Below, one piece after another: positions 8,373 to 19,596 of a stretch of 52,049 bases of DNA. The DNA comes from a bacterium (GTDB lineage: Bacteria; 4484-113; JAGGVC01). Position 1 is the stretch's first letter; the number at the start of each line of letters is the position of its first letter. The DNA lies in NCBI GenBank assembly GCA_039961635.1, contig JABRWB010000090.1, forward strand, positions 1-52,049, written 5' to 3'. The position numbers and the translations under genes were made by a program. The notes beneath the pieces are model-generated. The model was given only the letters and a program-made list of their open reading frames with translations, ran no database searches and was not told where the DNA came from.

Positions 8373-8930
8373 CTAATCGTGCCCTTCTTCGATATCGGAG
8401 CCTAGTTTCAGCTTTAAAAGGTCGACAGCCGGAATCTGCGGTTGGTCTTCGGCGGTTCCGGGCGGCTCGATTCGAGACACCCCGGTATCTTCATCAGGGC
8501 CTGCAAATTCGCGCAGTCTTCTGGCCGAGCCGTACCGCTGCTCGAAGTAAAGATTGGCGAAGTAATAATACTCGTCCAAAATGCTTTGGAACGTGTCGTC
8601 GTCAAGCAGCATCAACGGGTAGTCCGCCACATAAACCACGGCGTCGATGTCCGGCTGGTACGCGAACCTGCCCAACGCCATTATAAAATTTAGGGCAAGC
8701 GTGTCGCGCAATTGATCCGCGGCAGCCGTAGCGTCCACCCCGTCGAGATATGCGACGAATTTCAGCTCGTATCCGTCCGCGTCAAGCAAGGCGATAATGT
8801 CCAGCCTTAAGTCGTTTTCAGCATTCAGAACCGCGCTCAGCAGCTCCGTGGTCTCATCGTGCTTGGAGCGCTCAAACTTGAGCTTGGCGTTTGTTAAAAT
8901 CTGCTCCAGTTTAGCAAGCTGGTCGGGCAC
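8373..8930 (-). CDS. Acidic protein of unknown function, possibly YbjN/CesT-like
   Basis: A 185-residue cytoplasmic protein with no signal peptide. Residues 1-130 alternate helix and strand (LEQILTNAKLKFER, LRLDIIALLDADGYELKFVAYL, LRDTLALNFIMALGRFAYQPD, AVVYVADYPLMLLDDDTFQSIL), which resembles the YbjN or type III chaperone-like fold; I give this as a weak resemblance only. The tail after about residue 145 is Pro/Glu-rich and looks disordered. It is co-transcribed between the ACS-like protein and the nitrilase with short gaps, so it may be a partner or chaperone of the ACS-like protein. Confidence 0.65.
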   Translation of the reverse strand: MPDQLAKLEQILTNAKLKFERSKHDETTELLSAVLNAENDLRLDIIALLDADGYELKFVAYLDGVDATAAADQLRDTLALNFIMALGRFAYQPDIDAVVYVADYPLMLLDDDTFQSILDEYYYFANLYFEQRYGSARRLREFAGPDEDTGVSRIEPPGTAEDQPQIPAVDLLKLKLGSDIEEGHD

Positions 8931-8945
8931 GTCTCCTAGTATAAG

Positions 8946-10694
8946 CTACTCGTAAAAGTTCTTCAATGTAGTCAGATTTGTACACTCTCGCTCTGTCGCA
9001 ATCCGGCGGTCCATCCAGCCAAGCTGCTCCACCAGATTGCTGGTCATCCACAGAATATTTGCCGGGCCGCCGTCCGCCGCAAGAAACATTTTTGAATGAA
9101 TGTACGCCGGACTGACCGCAACTATCCCGGGGCACTGACGGCCGACGGCGGCAGCTTCAAGCTCGTTCCAAGTTCTTCCATCCGGCGTCACTCCGCGAAA
9201 TCCGCGGTGAACGAGGCCAATCCCGCCGAGCCGCGGAATCGAAAAGGCGAGAATGCTGAATTCGGCGCTCGAGGGATGCGGATGTTCCGCTGCGCTGTGC
9301 AAAAAAAGCCTTTTGATTTTGCCGCCGGACATCAATCTCGCCAGTTTGTTAATCCCGGCGTATTCGCCCCTTCTTCTATCCAAAAGCTCGCCCTTTTTCA
9401 CCGGGAGGTATTCGCAAGAATCCGATGCATGAGCCAGTGTCTTGATCATCTCATAACTTCTACCGCAGTGGCCCGGCCGCTCCGCAGTAACTATGCAAAA
9501 GTGGCTTCCCGCATAGCTTCTGCACCTCGTGCACATGTAAAATGACGCGTTCAGCTCGTCCTGACGCTCTATTTCTTTGTTCCGGTTTTCCTGGTAGGCT
9601 ACTATTCCCGCCCTCAATGACGCAAGGCGCAGCGGATCGCATATTATGTTCACGCAGACTTGTTTTAGGTCGAATTCCTTTCGAATAAGCCCGTAAATCA
9701 ACTTTCCGAGACTCGTGGGGGATGTCACTGCGGGATCGATTTGCATCACGAACCATTCGCGCTGCTCCGCTTTAACCTCGCCCGTACGATTTAGCAGTTT
9801 CAGCAGCTCCCTCTCTATGAAGCCTGTCATCGTGATATCTATATCGCTGTCTCCGATATCGACGATTACTCCGATGTCGCCGAACGTTTCGCCGCGGACT
9901 TCAACGCCGTCCACTCCGCCCATCGAGCGAACAACGAAGAAAGAGTTGTAATTTCCCCCCACCGTACGGAAATTGAGATGGGATTCCTCCTGCGATCTTT
10001 CCGTCGGCGGTTCAAGCAAATGCCATCCTCTAGTACTGTATTCATCAATCAATGCGGATTGGAGTTCGTATTCGGACAGCAGCCTGAAATCCTGGTCCGC
10101 CAACCATCTCTCGCCGATTTGCCATACCGGCACGCGGAATTTTGTTAGCGCAACCAGAATAAGAAGCTCATAATCTGTCGGCTCCCTTGTCAGTAGAATC
10201 AAACCCGGAGGGCGGTAGCCGAAAAATTTTGCAAGCGCTGCGGGATCTTGGTAAACGCCGCCGAAATGATACGCATACCTCACCAGGTTCTGAAAAAAAT
10301 AAACCAGACTGTCGCGGCTTTTGGCTATTTGGACTGTGGCGCCGCGTTTGATTAGATTCGTTATAGGCTCCAGCTCGTCCCAGGCGAACAAAAACGCATC
10401 GGCTGGGACATCGCCGAGATACAGGCTCATAAATTCGGCCTGCCCCAAAAACTCATCCCCGAAGAGCTTGCTTCCTTCAATCAACTCCATCGCCGCCAGC
10501 AGTAACGCCGGGTTGTTTTTGGCGACGTCAACGGCATCGTTCACATCCCCGTCGAGCAGTTGCGATGCATCCGCAAGGTAGCGGTTGATGACAAGCGAGG
10601 GAAGCCCAACTCTGCTGACCGAGGTCTGGCGGAGAGTCGTAACTACCGACCGCACAAGCCCCGCAAACTGGTCGATGCTGACTACTGTCGCCAT
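8946..10694 (-). CDS. Acetyl-CoA synthase (AcsB/CdhC)-like protein lacking the nickel-site Cys-Gly-Cys
   Basis: A 582-residue homologue of the acetyl-CoA synthase subunit of the CODH/ACS complex. The N-terminal Rossmann-like domain is present but shortened (RYAYHFGGVYQDP matches the AMAFGGV region of AcsB). The middle domain is at about residues 245-350. The C-terminal A-cluster domain starts at FYMCTRCRSYAGSHFCIVTAERPGHC. The four 4Fe-4S ligands keep the exact family spacing C-x2-C-x8-C-x9-C (Cys388, 391, 400, 410). Further matches are LDRRRGEYAGIN, RGFRGVTPDGRTW and KMFLAADGGPANILWM. The dinickel motif, Cys-Gly-Cys in TSCGCFE, aligns without gaps to Ser476-Ala477-Glu478 (PSSAEF). The protein can be expected to hold a cubane cluster but not the Ni site, so classical acetyl-CoA synthesis is unlikely. 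No CODH or corrinoid protein gene is in the window. Confidence 0.85.
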   Translation of the reverse strand: MATVVSIDQFAGLVRSVVTTLRQTSVSRVGLPSLVINRYLADASQLLDGDVNDAVDVAKNNPALLLAAMELIEGSKLFGDEFLGQAEFMSLYLGDVPADAFLFAWDELEPITNLIKRGATVQIAKSRDSLVYFFQNLVRYAYHFGGVYQDPAALAKFFGYRPPGLILLTREPTDYELLILVALTKFRVPVWQIGERWLADQDFRLLSEYELQSALIDEYSTRGWHLLEPPTERSQEESHLNFRTVGGNYNSFFVVRSMGGVDGVEVRGETFGDIGVIVDIGDSDIDITMTGFIERELLKLLNRTGEVKAEQREWFVMQIDPAVTSPTSLGKLIYGLIRKEFDLKQVCVNIICDPLRLASLRAGIVAYQENRNKEIERQDELNASFYMCTRCRSYAGSHFCIVTAERPGHCGRSYEMIKTLAHASDSCEYLPVKKGELLDRRRGEYAGINKLARLMSGGKIKRLFLHSAAEHPHPSSAEFSILAFSIPRLGGIGLVHRGFRGVTPDGRTWNELEAAAVGRQCPGIVAVSPAYIHSKMFLAADGGPANILWMTSNLVEQLGWMDRRIATERECTNLTTLKNFYE

Positions 10695-10711
10695 TTTCAG
10701 TTCCGCTTAGG

Positions 10712-12592
10712 CTACATAGCTTCAGGTATTTCGATTCCCAAAAGCCGGAGTCCGGATTCTAGCACGCGCAAAAATGCCTCTACTTCCCGCAGCCTCCAGT
10801 CACGAAGCTCAACATTGGCCTTCAAAACCGGGCAAAAACGGTAAAACTCACCGAACTTTTGGGCAAGCTCAAAGCAGTATCTTGTCAGTACATAAGGGGC
10901 GAGCTGATCCGCCGAAGTCTCGACGACGTCCGGAAATCGGCCTATGGCAAGGGCGAGTTCGTGGTCGTAAACCTGGAGGTTAGGCGGCGGCTGGGCTGAT
11001 CTCCTGGAAGTATCACCTGCTTCGGCCAAAATTCTTTTTGCTCGAACTCCCATATACTGAATGTATGGGGCGGCCTGCCCATTGAAATTCAGCGCTTGCT
11101 CCCAGTCAAAAACCAGCACCTTGTTGTGGTCAATATTGAGCATCGAGAATTTGATTGCCCCGATAGCGACCTTCAGCGCGGTATCTTCTGCATCGGCCGA
11201 ATATCCCTTTTCGCGCGCGATGTGAGCGAGTTTGCTCATCGCTTCGGCAAGCAAATCCTCGAAAAGCACCACCGTTCCCGACCTGCTCGACATTTTGCCT
11301 TCGGCCAAAGTCACAATTTCGTACGGCAGGTGAACGCATTTTTCCGCCTGGGGAAAACCCCAAAGCTTGAGTATGGCGAATATCTGCTTGAAATAAAACG
11401 ACTGCTCGCTTGCAACAACATAAATCGCCCTATCTATGCCGAACTCGCCGAACTTGCGTTTTGCAAGCGCAAGTTCCTTCGTCTGGTAAAGCGACGATCC
11501 GTCGGCCCGCAGGACGACCATTTTTCGCAAATCGCTTCCCGGCAGTTTTGCGTCCAAATCCACGTAAGCCGCCCCTGCGTAATCCCCTTCGCTTCCAATT
11601 TCTGCAATGCCCATTTCGAGCAATTCCTGTACGCAGCGCTTGCCTTCCGACTCGACGTCGCTCTCATAGAAGACATGATCGAATCCGGCGTTCAACAAAG
11701 TGTATATCCGCTCGAACCCTTTTAGGCTCGCAGCGCGAGTGTCCCTCCACAGCCTGACCAGCTCCGCATCGCCCGAGTCCCAGCGGGCGAAAAGCTCTTT
11801 TATTTCGGCATCGAACAGCTCGGGTTCAATTGCATACGGACCGGATTTTGTATTGATTTCTTCGCCGCTTTCAACCTTGTCGGCAAGGGAGTAATACTCG
11901 CCCAGACGCCTTGATTCGTCCTCGATATGGTCGAATTCGCCCGGGAATTTCAAAAGCGCCCAAAGACACTTGATCACATGCGCGCCTATATCTCCGATGT
12001 AATTCGCCCGAATTACTTCGTAACCGGAGAATTCGAGCAGATTGGCAACCGCGGCCCCAAGTGCCGCGTTACGCGTGTGGCCTACGTGGAATACCTTGTG
12101 CGTATTGGGCTGACTGTATTCCACCATTATCCTTTCGGATTTGGCGGCGCCTTTACCGAAATCCAATCCATTTTCCTCGGACGCCTCGATTGCGCAGCGA
12201 GAAACGCAGTCCACATCGAAGTAGAAGTTGACATAACCCGCTTCGCGCACGATTTCGGCTACGCAAGGGAGACTTGTTCCGTTTTGAGCGATTTCATCGC
12301 AAATCCGTTGGGCAAACGAAGCCGCGAGTGCTGCAGATCTCTCCTTCAAGGCCATTTTGGCTTCTTTTTTCCCGACTTTCTCGCTTAGCGCATCAAACTC
12401 GTCTTTAAGCGATTCACTGGCCAGATCGAAACAAACAGTTGTCGAATAACCGGGCTTTCGCGGGGGCTCGATTGGAAGCAGTTTTATAAACCCTTCTGGA
12501 CGGTTGCCCACCTGCGGCAGGGAGCGGCCGATTGCGGCCGCGATTTGCTTCCTGACATCTTTGAGGGGGTTGCCTGCGGTGGACATCTTCAT
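10712..12592 (-). CDS. argS: Arginyl-tRNA synthetase
   Basis: Class I synthetase charging tRNA-Arg. The 626 residues show the N-terminal additional domain, the HIGH-type signature in HKVFHVGHTRNA, the following NYIGDIGAHV, the KMSSR-type loop EGKMSSRSGT, and the C-terminal DALR anticodon-binding helices. The ATG at 12592 is adopted; ATG at 12586 is an alternative two codons in. A consensus promoter 62 nt upstream on the minus strand probably drives this gene and the three genes behind it (ACS-like, acidic protein, nitrilase). Two tRNA-Arg genes lie 3.4 kb away. Confidence 0.96.
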   Translation of the reverse strand: MKMSTAGNPLKDVRKQIAAAIGRSLPQVGNRPEGFIKLLPIEPPRKPGYSTTVCFDLASESLKDEFDALSEKVGKKEAKMALKERSAALAASFAQRICDEIAQNGTSLPCVAEIVREAGYVNFYFDVDCVSRCAIEASEENGLDFGKGAAKSERIMVEYSQPNTHKVFHVGHTRNAALGAAVANLLEFSGYEVIRANYIGDIGAHVIKCLWALLKFPGEFDHIEDESRRLGEYYSLADKVESGEEINTKSGPYAIEPELFDAEIKELFARWDSGDAELVRLWRDTRAASLKGFERIYTLLNAGFDHVFYESDVESEGKRCVQELLEMGIAEIGSEGDYAGAAYVDLDAKLPGSDLRKMVVLRADGSSLYQTKELALAKRKFGEFGIDRAIYVVASEQSFYFKQIFAILKLWGFPQAEKCVHLPYEIVTLAEGKMSSRSGTVVLFEDLLAEAMSKLAHIAREKGYSADAEDTALKVAIGAIKFSMLNIDHNKVLVFDWEQALNFNGQAAPYIQYMGVRAKRILAEAGDTSRRSAQPPPNLQVYDHELALAIGRFPDVVETSADQLAPYVLTRYCFELAQKFGEFYRFCPVLKANVELRDWRLREVEAFLRVLESGLRLLGIEIPEAM

Positions 12593-12594
12593 TC

Positions 12595-12622
12595 TTTACA
12601 ATCCCCGGCAATGTGCTAGGAT
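12595..12622 (+). promoter_or_regulatory. Promoter of the primase-helicase-like gene
   Basis: TTTACA (12595-12600), a 16-nt spacer, and TAGGAT (12617-12622) preceded by TGC, i.e. an extended -10. It is divergent from the argS promoter only 32 nt away. Confidence 0.45.
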
Positions 12623-12653
12623 AGTAGGTCACGCATTCTGGGGAATCGTTCAG

Positions 12654-12682
12654 ATTGTAACACCCCCTTTTTAGGGTGTCAA
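12654..12682 (-). promoter_or_regulatory. argS operon promoter (consensus sigma70)
   Basis: On the minus strand: TTGACA (12677-12682), exactly 17 nt, TACAAT (12654-12659). The spacer holds an inverted repeat ACACCC/GGGTGT (12660-12665 and 12674-12679). The promoter overlaps the first codons assigned to the divergent gene, so its true start may be a little downstream. Confidence 0.8.
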
Positions 12683-14946
12683 TCGGATTGGTGGGCGTGC
12701 TAAGAAAGACGAAGTATTCGCTGGAATCAATTACGGAACTGCTCGGGAAGCTTGATCCCGTGCTGATCCTTGCCGAATTGGGAGTCAACTCCTCGGCGAT
12801 CGATCAGAAGAAAGACGGCTTCTTGGCACCTTGCCCCGCGCACAACAGCGGCGCGGACTACACGCTCGTCTACGATTCGGCAAAGAAATCGGCATACTGC
12901 CGGGAGTTCAAATGCCCGGCTAGCAAAGTGACCGGCGGGGGCGGCGATCTTATTTGGCTGTACTCTCTCGTACGCCATTCAACTTACGATTCGGCGATTG
13001 AGCACTGGGCCCGGCGCCTAAACGTCAGGCTCAAATTGGCAAAGGAAGAAGGCGAGATCGTCCGCCGTCCAGAGCAATTCAAATATATCGAAATTGCCAG
13101 ATACACGCGCAGCTCCGACGACAATTCACTGCTGCCGGCGCAGTTCGGCTTCGGCAACCAGCAGGCGGAAGACGGGCGGAAAGTAATAATCGACCGGAAG
13201 CATCTGGAGGAATTTGTCAACAGGTACAAGGTAGACCTGTTTCAGTCACGGTTTTATTTCGAATACGACAACAAGGCCGACATTGACCAGGCATATCAAG
13301 AGGGCAGGCTCTATTTGCTCGGCAATTACTTCATCCCATTTGTCGCCAAATCCAGTGCGGAAATTGTCCATGCCATCAACCAAGCAATTGAAATTGTCGA
13401 ATTCGTAAGGCTTACATACGACATACCGCTGGACGCCATTCACATCAACTACTCCGGAAAGCGCATCGAGATTGAAATCGACTATACGGTCTTCGGGATT
13501 CTGCCGAGGATAAATCTGCATCAATACTACGAAAAAATGACCCGGAAGATTGTCGAGCTCGCATCCAGCGAAGAAGGCAACGGCGTTGACCAATTCGGCC
13601 AGATCGATTTTGAAGCTTACAGATATGACGCATTGACGCAGATAACCGGTAGCGCGATCGCTGAAGGCAAAGGCATACACAAGATCAGGCTGCCTTACAA
13701 CGTTTTCAAGAAGACCAACTATGTCCGCTTGTACGAGATGTCCCAGAAGCGGCCACCGATTGCTTTCCTTGAGCCGATAGAAGCATTCAGTGAGGCCGCA
13801 TCCGCGCTGTTCTCGCAGATCGCGGGCGACATTGAAGGCAGGATGGATGAGGAACGCGACATAGTCGCGGACAAGTTTTATCAGAAACGCGAGCCCGAGG
13901 AATACGACAGCCTTTCCGTATTCGCCCCCCAGCTCTTGCAGCGGTTTTTCAGCGAAAAGCGGCGGATAATCGCTTCACCGTCCAGGCATCTCAACCACAT
14001 TCTCGGCGGCGGATTCCAACCGGGAAGTCTTACAATCGTTGCCGGATTTCCCGGCAGCGGGACCACCTCTTTTTGCCTGTGGTGCACTAATTACATCGCC
14101 CAGCATCATTCTATTCCGTGCGTTTACATCACACTCCAGCAGGGAATAGAGGAGATTTACGTTAAATCGCTGTCGGAAATCGGCGAATTGCCCACGCAGG
14201 AGTTAATCGCGCGCCGCAACGATCCGGGCAGCCTGAAGCGCGACGACGCCTTCAATCGAGCGCTTATGGCTGCGTACGAAAAATACCAGGAGTTCAACCA
14301 AAACGTGACCGTGATCGAAGGAACGGTCGCAACAGACGAGGAATTTTTGCGCTCGACACTTGTCGAACTCCGGCGCCGACACAAGGCCAGGGGCGAGTTG
14401 GGCACTATGTTCGTAGTCTTGGACAGCCTTCAACTGCTGCTCGCAAACATCAACGCGCACACAGACACAACCGTGGACATGAACATCCTGACCAGCCGCA
14501 TAAAGTCCCTAGCCCGCGAGCTGGACATCTCGATTCTGGCCACCAACGAATACCTGCTTGATTACCACCACTTCTATCCGACCAGCGATATTTCCAACAA
14601 GGTTATAGTGAGGTTCTATCAAGACACGCAGTTCGCGGATTCGGTCTGCTTCCTGGTCAGCCAGGACAAGTCGCTGTCGAATATTTCGAAATATTTCCAA
14701 ATGAACTACACCCAGGCCGTCCATCAAAACACGGTGAACGAAATCGTTGCCAAGCTGGGCGAGCTTGAGAAGCAGCTCCGCGACAATCCCCGCACGCGCA
14801 AGTTTTCGGGAGGCTTTACGGTCCTTGAAGTGATTAAAAACCGCGGCGGCAAGCGCGGCAAGGTGCTCTTTATACACGAGCGCGCGATCAGCAGGTTCGT
14901 GCCTCTGGAGTACCGCGATCCGGAAGTGGATTCAGAGGTCATTTAA
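12676..14946 (+). CDS. Zinc-finger / AEP-primase-like / DnaB-like fusion with degraded catalytic motifs
   Basis: A 756-residue protein with the layout of a primase-helicase. A CHC2-type zinc site is formed by Cys53, His56, Cys75 and Cys80. An archaeo-eukaryotic-primase-like domain spans about residues 185-350: YFEYDN at 194-199, YSGKRIEIEI where SGxxGxH is expected, and a final block ending GIHKIRLP. A RecA/DnaB-like domain covers about 435-700 (LGGGFQPGSLTIVAG). The Walker A reads GFPGSGTT (457-464), with Thr463 for the invariant Lys. The SLEM-type catalytic Glu is Gln488 (ITLQQG). Walker B Asp583 remains (FVVLDS). The primase motif II His is Glu, and motif III has lost its Arg and His. So both activities may be gone. 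The start is uncertain: GTG 12676, TTG 12688, GTG 12691 and GTG 12697 are all in frame. No phage or plasmid genes adjoin it. Confidence 0.72.
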   Translation: MSIGLVGVLRKTKYSLESITELLGKLDPVLILAELGVNSSAIDQKKDGFLAPCPAHNSGADYTLVYDSAKKSAYCREFKCPASKVTGGGGDLIWLYSLVRHSTYDSAIEHWARRLNVRLKLAKEEGEIVRRPEQFKYIEIARYTRSSDDNSLLPAQFGFGNQQAEDGRKVIIDRKHLEEFVNRYKVDLFQSRFYFEYDNKADIDQAYQEGRLYLLGNYFIPFVAKSSAEIVHAINQAIEIVEFVRLTYDIPLDAIHINYSGKRIEIEIDYTVFGILPRINLHQYYEKMTRKIVELASSEEGNGVDQFGQIDFEAYRYDALTQITGSAIAEGKGIHKIRLPYNVFKKTNYVRLYEMSQKRPPIAFLEPIEAFSEAASALFSQIAGDIEGRMDEERDIVADKFYQKREPEEYDSLSVFAPQLLQRFFSEKRRIIASPSRHLNHILGGGFQPGSLTIVAGFPGSGTTSFCLWCTNYIAQHHSIPCVYITLQQGIEEIYVKSLSEIGELPTQELIARRNDPGSLKRDDAFNRALMAAYEKYQEFNQNVTVIEGTVATDEEFLRSTLVELRRRHKARGELGTMFVVLDSLQLLLANINAHTDTTVDMNILTSRIKSLARELDISILATNEYLLDYHHFYPTSDISNKVIVRFYQDTQFADSVCFLVSQDKSLSNISKYFQMNYTQAVHQNTVNEIVAKLGELEKQLRDNPRTRKFSGGFTVLEVIKNRGGKRGKVLFIHERAISRFVPLEYRDPEVDSEVI

Positions 14947-14950
14947 TCCC

Positions 14951-15958
14951 GTGAATGAAACGCGGGAGTCTCCGGACAGCCCCATCGAGCCAAGCCGTCC
15001 TTCCGGCAATTCCTACGCCGCCATCCTGCGAATTCTGCTGTCCATCGCCATTGCGGCGGGACTGCTTTGGTTCGTGGTTCGCGGCGTTGACTTGGAGGAA
15101 GTGAAGTCCAGCCTGGTTCGCATCTCCGTTGCCGGGTTTTGGACGGGTGCCTTGCTCTATCTTGCATCATACGTTTTCCGAGCGTTGCGATTCCAGGTGA
15201 TGCTTGCACCATCAAAAATCGCCGTGGGTTTTGGCCGCGCATTCTCGGTAATTCTTTCTTCATTCGCAATCAACTGCGTAGTCCCGGCCAAAGCGGGCGA
15301 CCTTTATAGGGCACTGGATATTTCCCGGAGGCATGGAGGCGGATTTTTCGTCGTTCTTGGGGCCATCATCGCTGAACGAGTTCTTGATTTCGTTGCGGTG
15401 ATTCTGTTTCTTGGATTAGGCATCGCCGGATTGCTTGCCGGCGGCGACGACGTACTGCCCGGCGTCGGATATGCACCGGTTCTCGCGACGCTTGCGGTCA
15501 TCGCAGCTATGGTCGCTTTTGCGGTCCTTTTGGTAGCCAACATCGAACGCGTTATCCGGTTTCTCCTGCCGACAAAATACCGCAACAAGGTCGCCGGCGT
15601 AAAATCCGGCTTTTTGTCCGCGCTGACAAAGCAGTTAGACTTGATTCTGCTTACGCTTCTTCTTTGGATATGCGAGCTTGCTTCTTTCGGAGTGGTGCTG
15701 CGGTCTGTCGGAATCGAACTCGGCGCCGTCCGCATCCTGTTTTCGGCTTCTGCGGCCACCTTGTCAAATGCGGTTCCCTTTACTCCGGGCGGGTTGGGTG
15801 CTTTCGAGCTGGCATCCAAAGCGATACTGGAAGCTTGGAGTTTCCACGCGCCCATTGTCATTGCAGGAATCGCCGCGGTTAGGCTTGTCAATTACTGGGG
15901 GCTCGTCGCGGCGGGAGCGATTGCCGCGGCGATTGAAGCGGCTGTGCCCAAAAAATAG
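14951..15958 (+). CDS. Lysylphosphatidylglycerol-synthase-TM / UPF0104 family flippase-like membrane protein
   Basis: A 335-residue integral membrane protein with about eight hydrophobic segments. Family landmarks are WFVVRGVDLEEV in the first loop, YVFRALRFQVML, the NCVVPAKAGDLYRAL block, GAIIAERVLDF, and NAVPFTPGGLGAFE near the C-terminus. Members form the flippase-like half of MprF or stand alone, and are thought to move lipid or isoprenoid-linked substrates. The substrate here is unknown. The GTG start lies 4 nt after the previous stop without a clear ribosome site, so coupling is likely. Confidence 0.85.
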   Translation: MNETRESPDSPIEPSRPSGNSYAAILRILLSIAIAAGLLWFVVRGVDLEEVKSSLVRISVAGFWTGALLYLASYVFRALRFQVMLAPSKIAVGFGRAFSVILSSFAINCVVPAKAGDLYRALDISRRHGGGFFVVLGAIIAERVLDFVAVILFLGLGIAGLLAGGDDVLPGVGYAPVLATLAVIAAMVAFAVLLVANIERVIRFLLPTKYRNKVAGVKSGFLSALTKQLDLILLTLLLWICELASFGVVLRSVGIELGAVRILFSASAATLSNAVPFTPGGLGAFELASKAILEAWSFHAPIVIAGIAAVRLVNYWGLVAAGAIAAAIEAAVPKK

Positions 15959-15997
15959 CGAAACTCCTATTCTGGCATCATCAGCCCTGAAGTTTCG

Positions 15998-16026
15998 TTG
16001 ACACCCAAATACGCCCCCGGTATAAT
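15998..16026 (+). promoter_or_regulatory. Consensus promoter of the tRNA-Arg pair
   Basis: TTGACA (15998-16003), 17 nt, TATAAT (16021-16026): a perfect sigma70-type promoter. Only 6 nt separate the -10 from the first base of the mature tRNA, so transcription may start at or next to the tRNA 5' end. Confidence 0.88.
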
Positions 16027-16032
16027 CCCGCC

Positions 16033-16106
16033 GCACCCGTAGCTCAGTGGATCAGAGCGTCTGACTACGGATCAGGAGGCCGCAGGTTCGAATCCTGTCG
16101 GGTGCG
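16033..16106 (+). tRNA. tRNA-Arg (anticodon ACG)
   Basis: A full cloverleaf can be folded. The acceptor GCACCCG pairs with CGGGTGC. The D-stem is GCTC/GAGC. The anticodon stem is TCTGA/TCAGG with one U-G pair, its loop CTACGGA placing the anticodon ACG at 16067-16069. The T-arm has the TTCGAAT loop. The discriminator is G and CCA is not encoded. Confidence 0.95.
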
Positions 16107-16111
16107 CTTAT

Positions 16112-16186
16112 GCCCTCGTAGTTCAATGGATAGAACGGGAGTCTCCTAAACTCTAAATACAGGTTCGATTCCTGTCGAGGGTACCA
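16112..16186 (+). tRNA. tRNA-Arg (anticodon CCT)
   Basis: The acceptor GCCCTCG pairs with CGAGGGT, leaving a G1-U72 wobble. The D-stem is GTTC/GAAC. The anticodon stem is GGAGT/ACTCT, its loop CTCCTAA placing CCT at 16145-16147. The T-arm is ACAGG/CCTGT with loop TTCGATT. The discriminator is A followed by an encoded CCA (16184-16186), unlike the tRNA-Arg 5 nt upstream. Both are presumably made from one transcript. Confidence 0.95.
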
Positions 16187-16258
16187 TTCGCGCTCGCGTC
16201 TTCGGCCGGACGGAAACCGAAATCTGGGGACGGTCGGTCGCTCTACAAGGAGAATAAA

Positions 16259-19561
<3,303 letters not shown>

Positions 19562-19596
19562 CGGGCTAAGTCCGCATTGGAATTGTCCAAAGGAGC

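Noticed and set aside
16033-16186. tRNA genes as an integration site for the downstream genes
   Set aside because: No repeated tRNA 3' end, integrase or composition change is seen near the tricorn gene.
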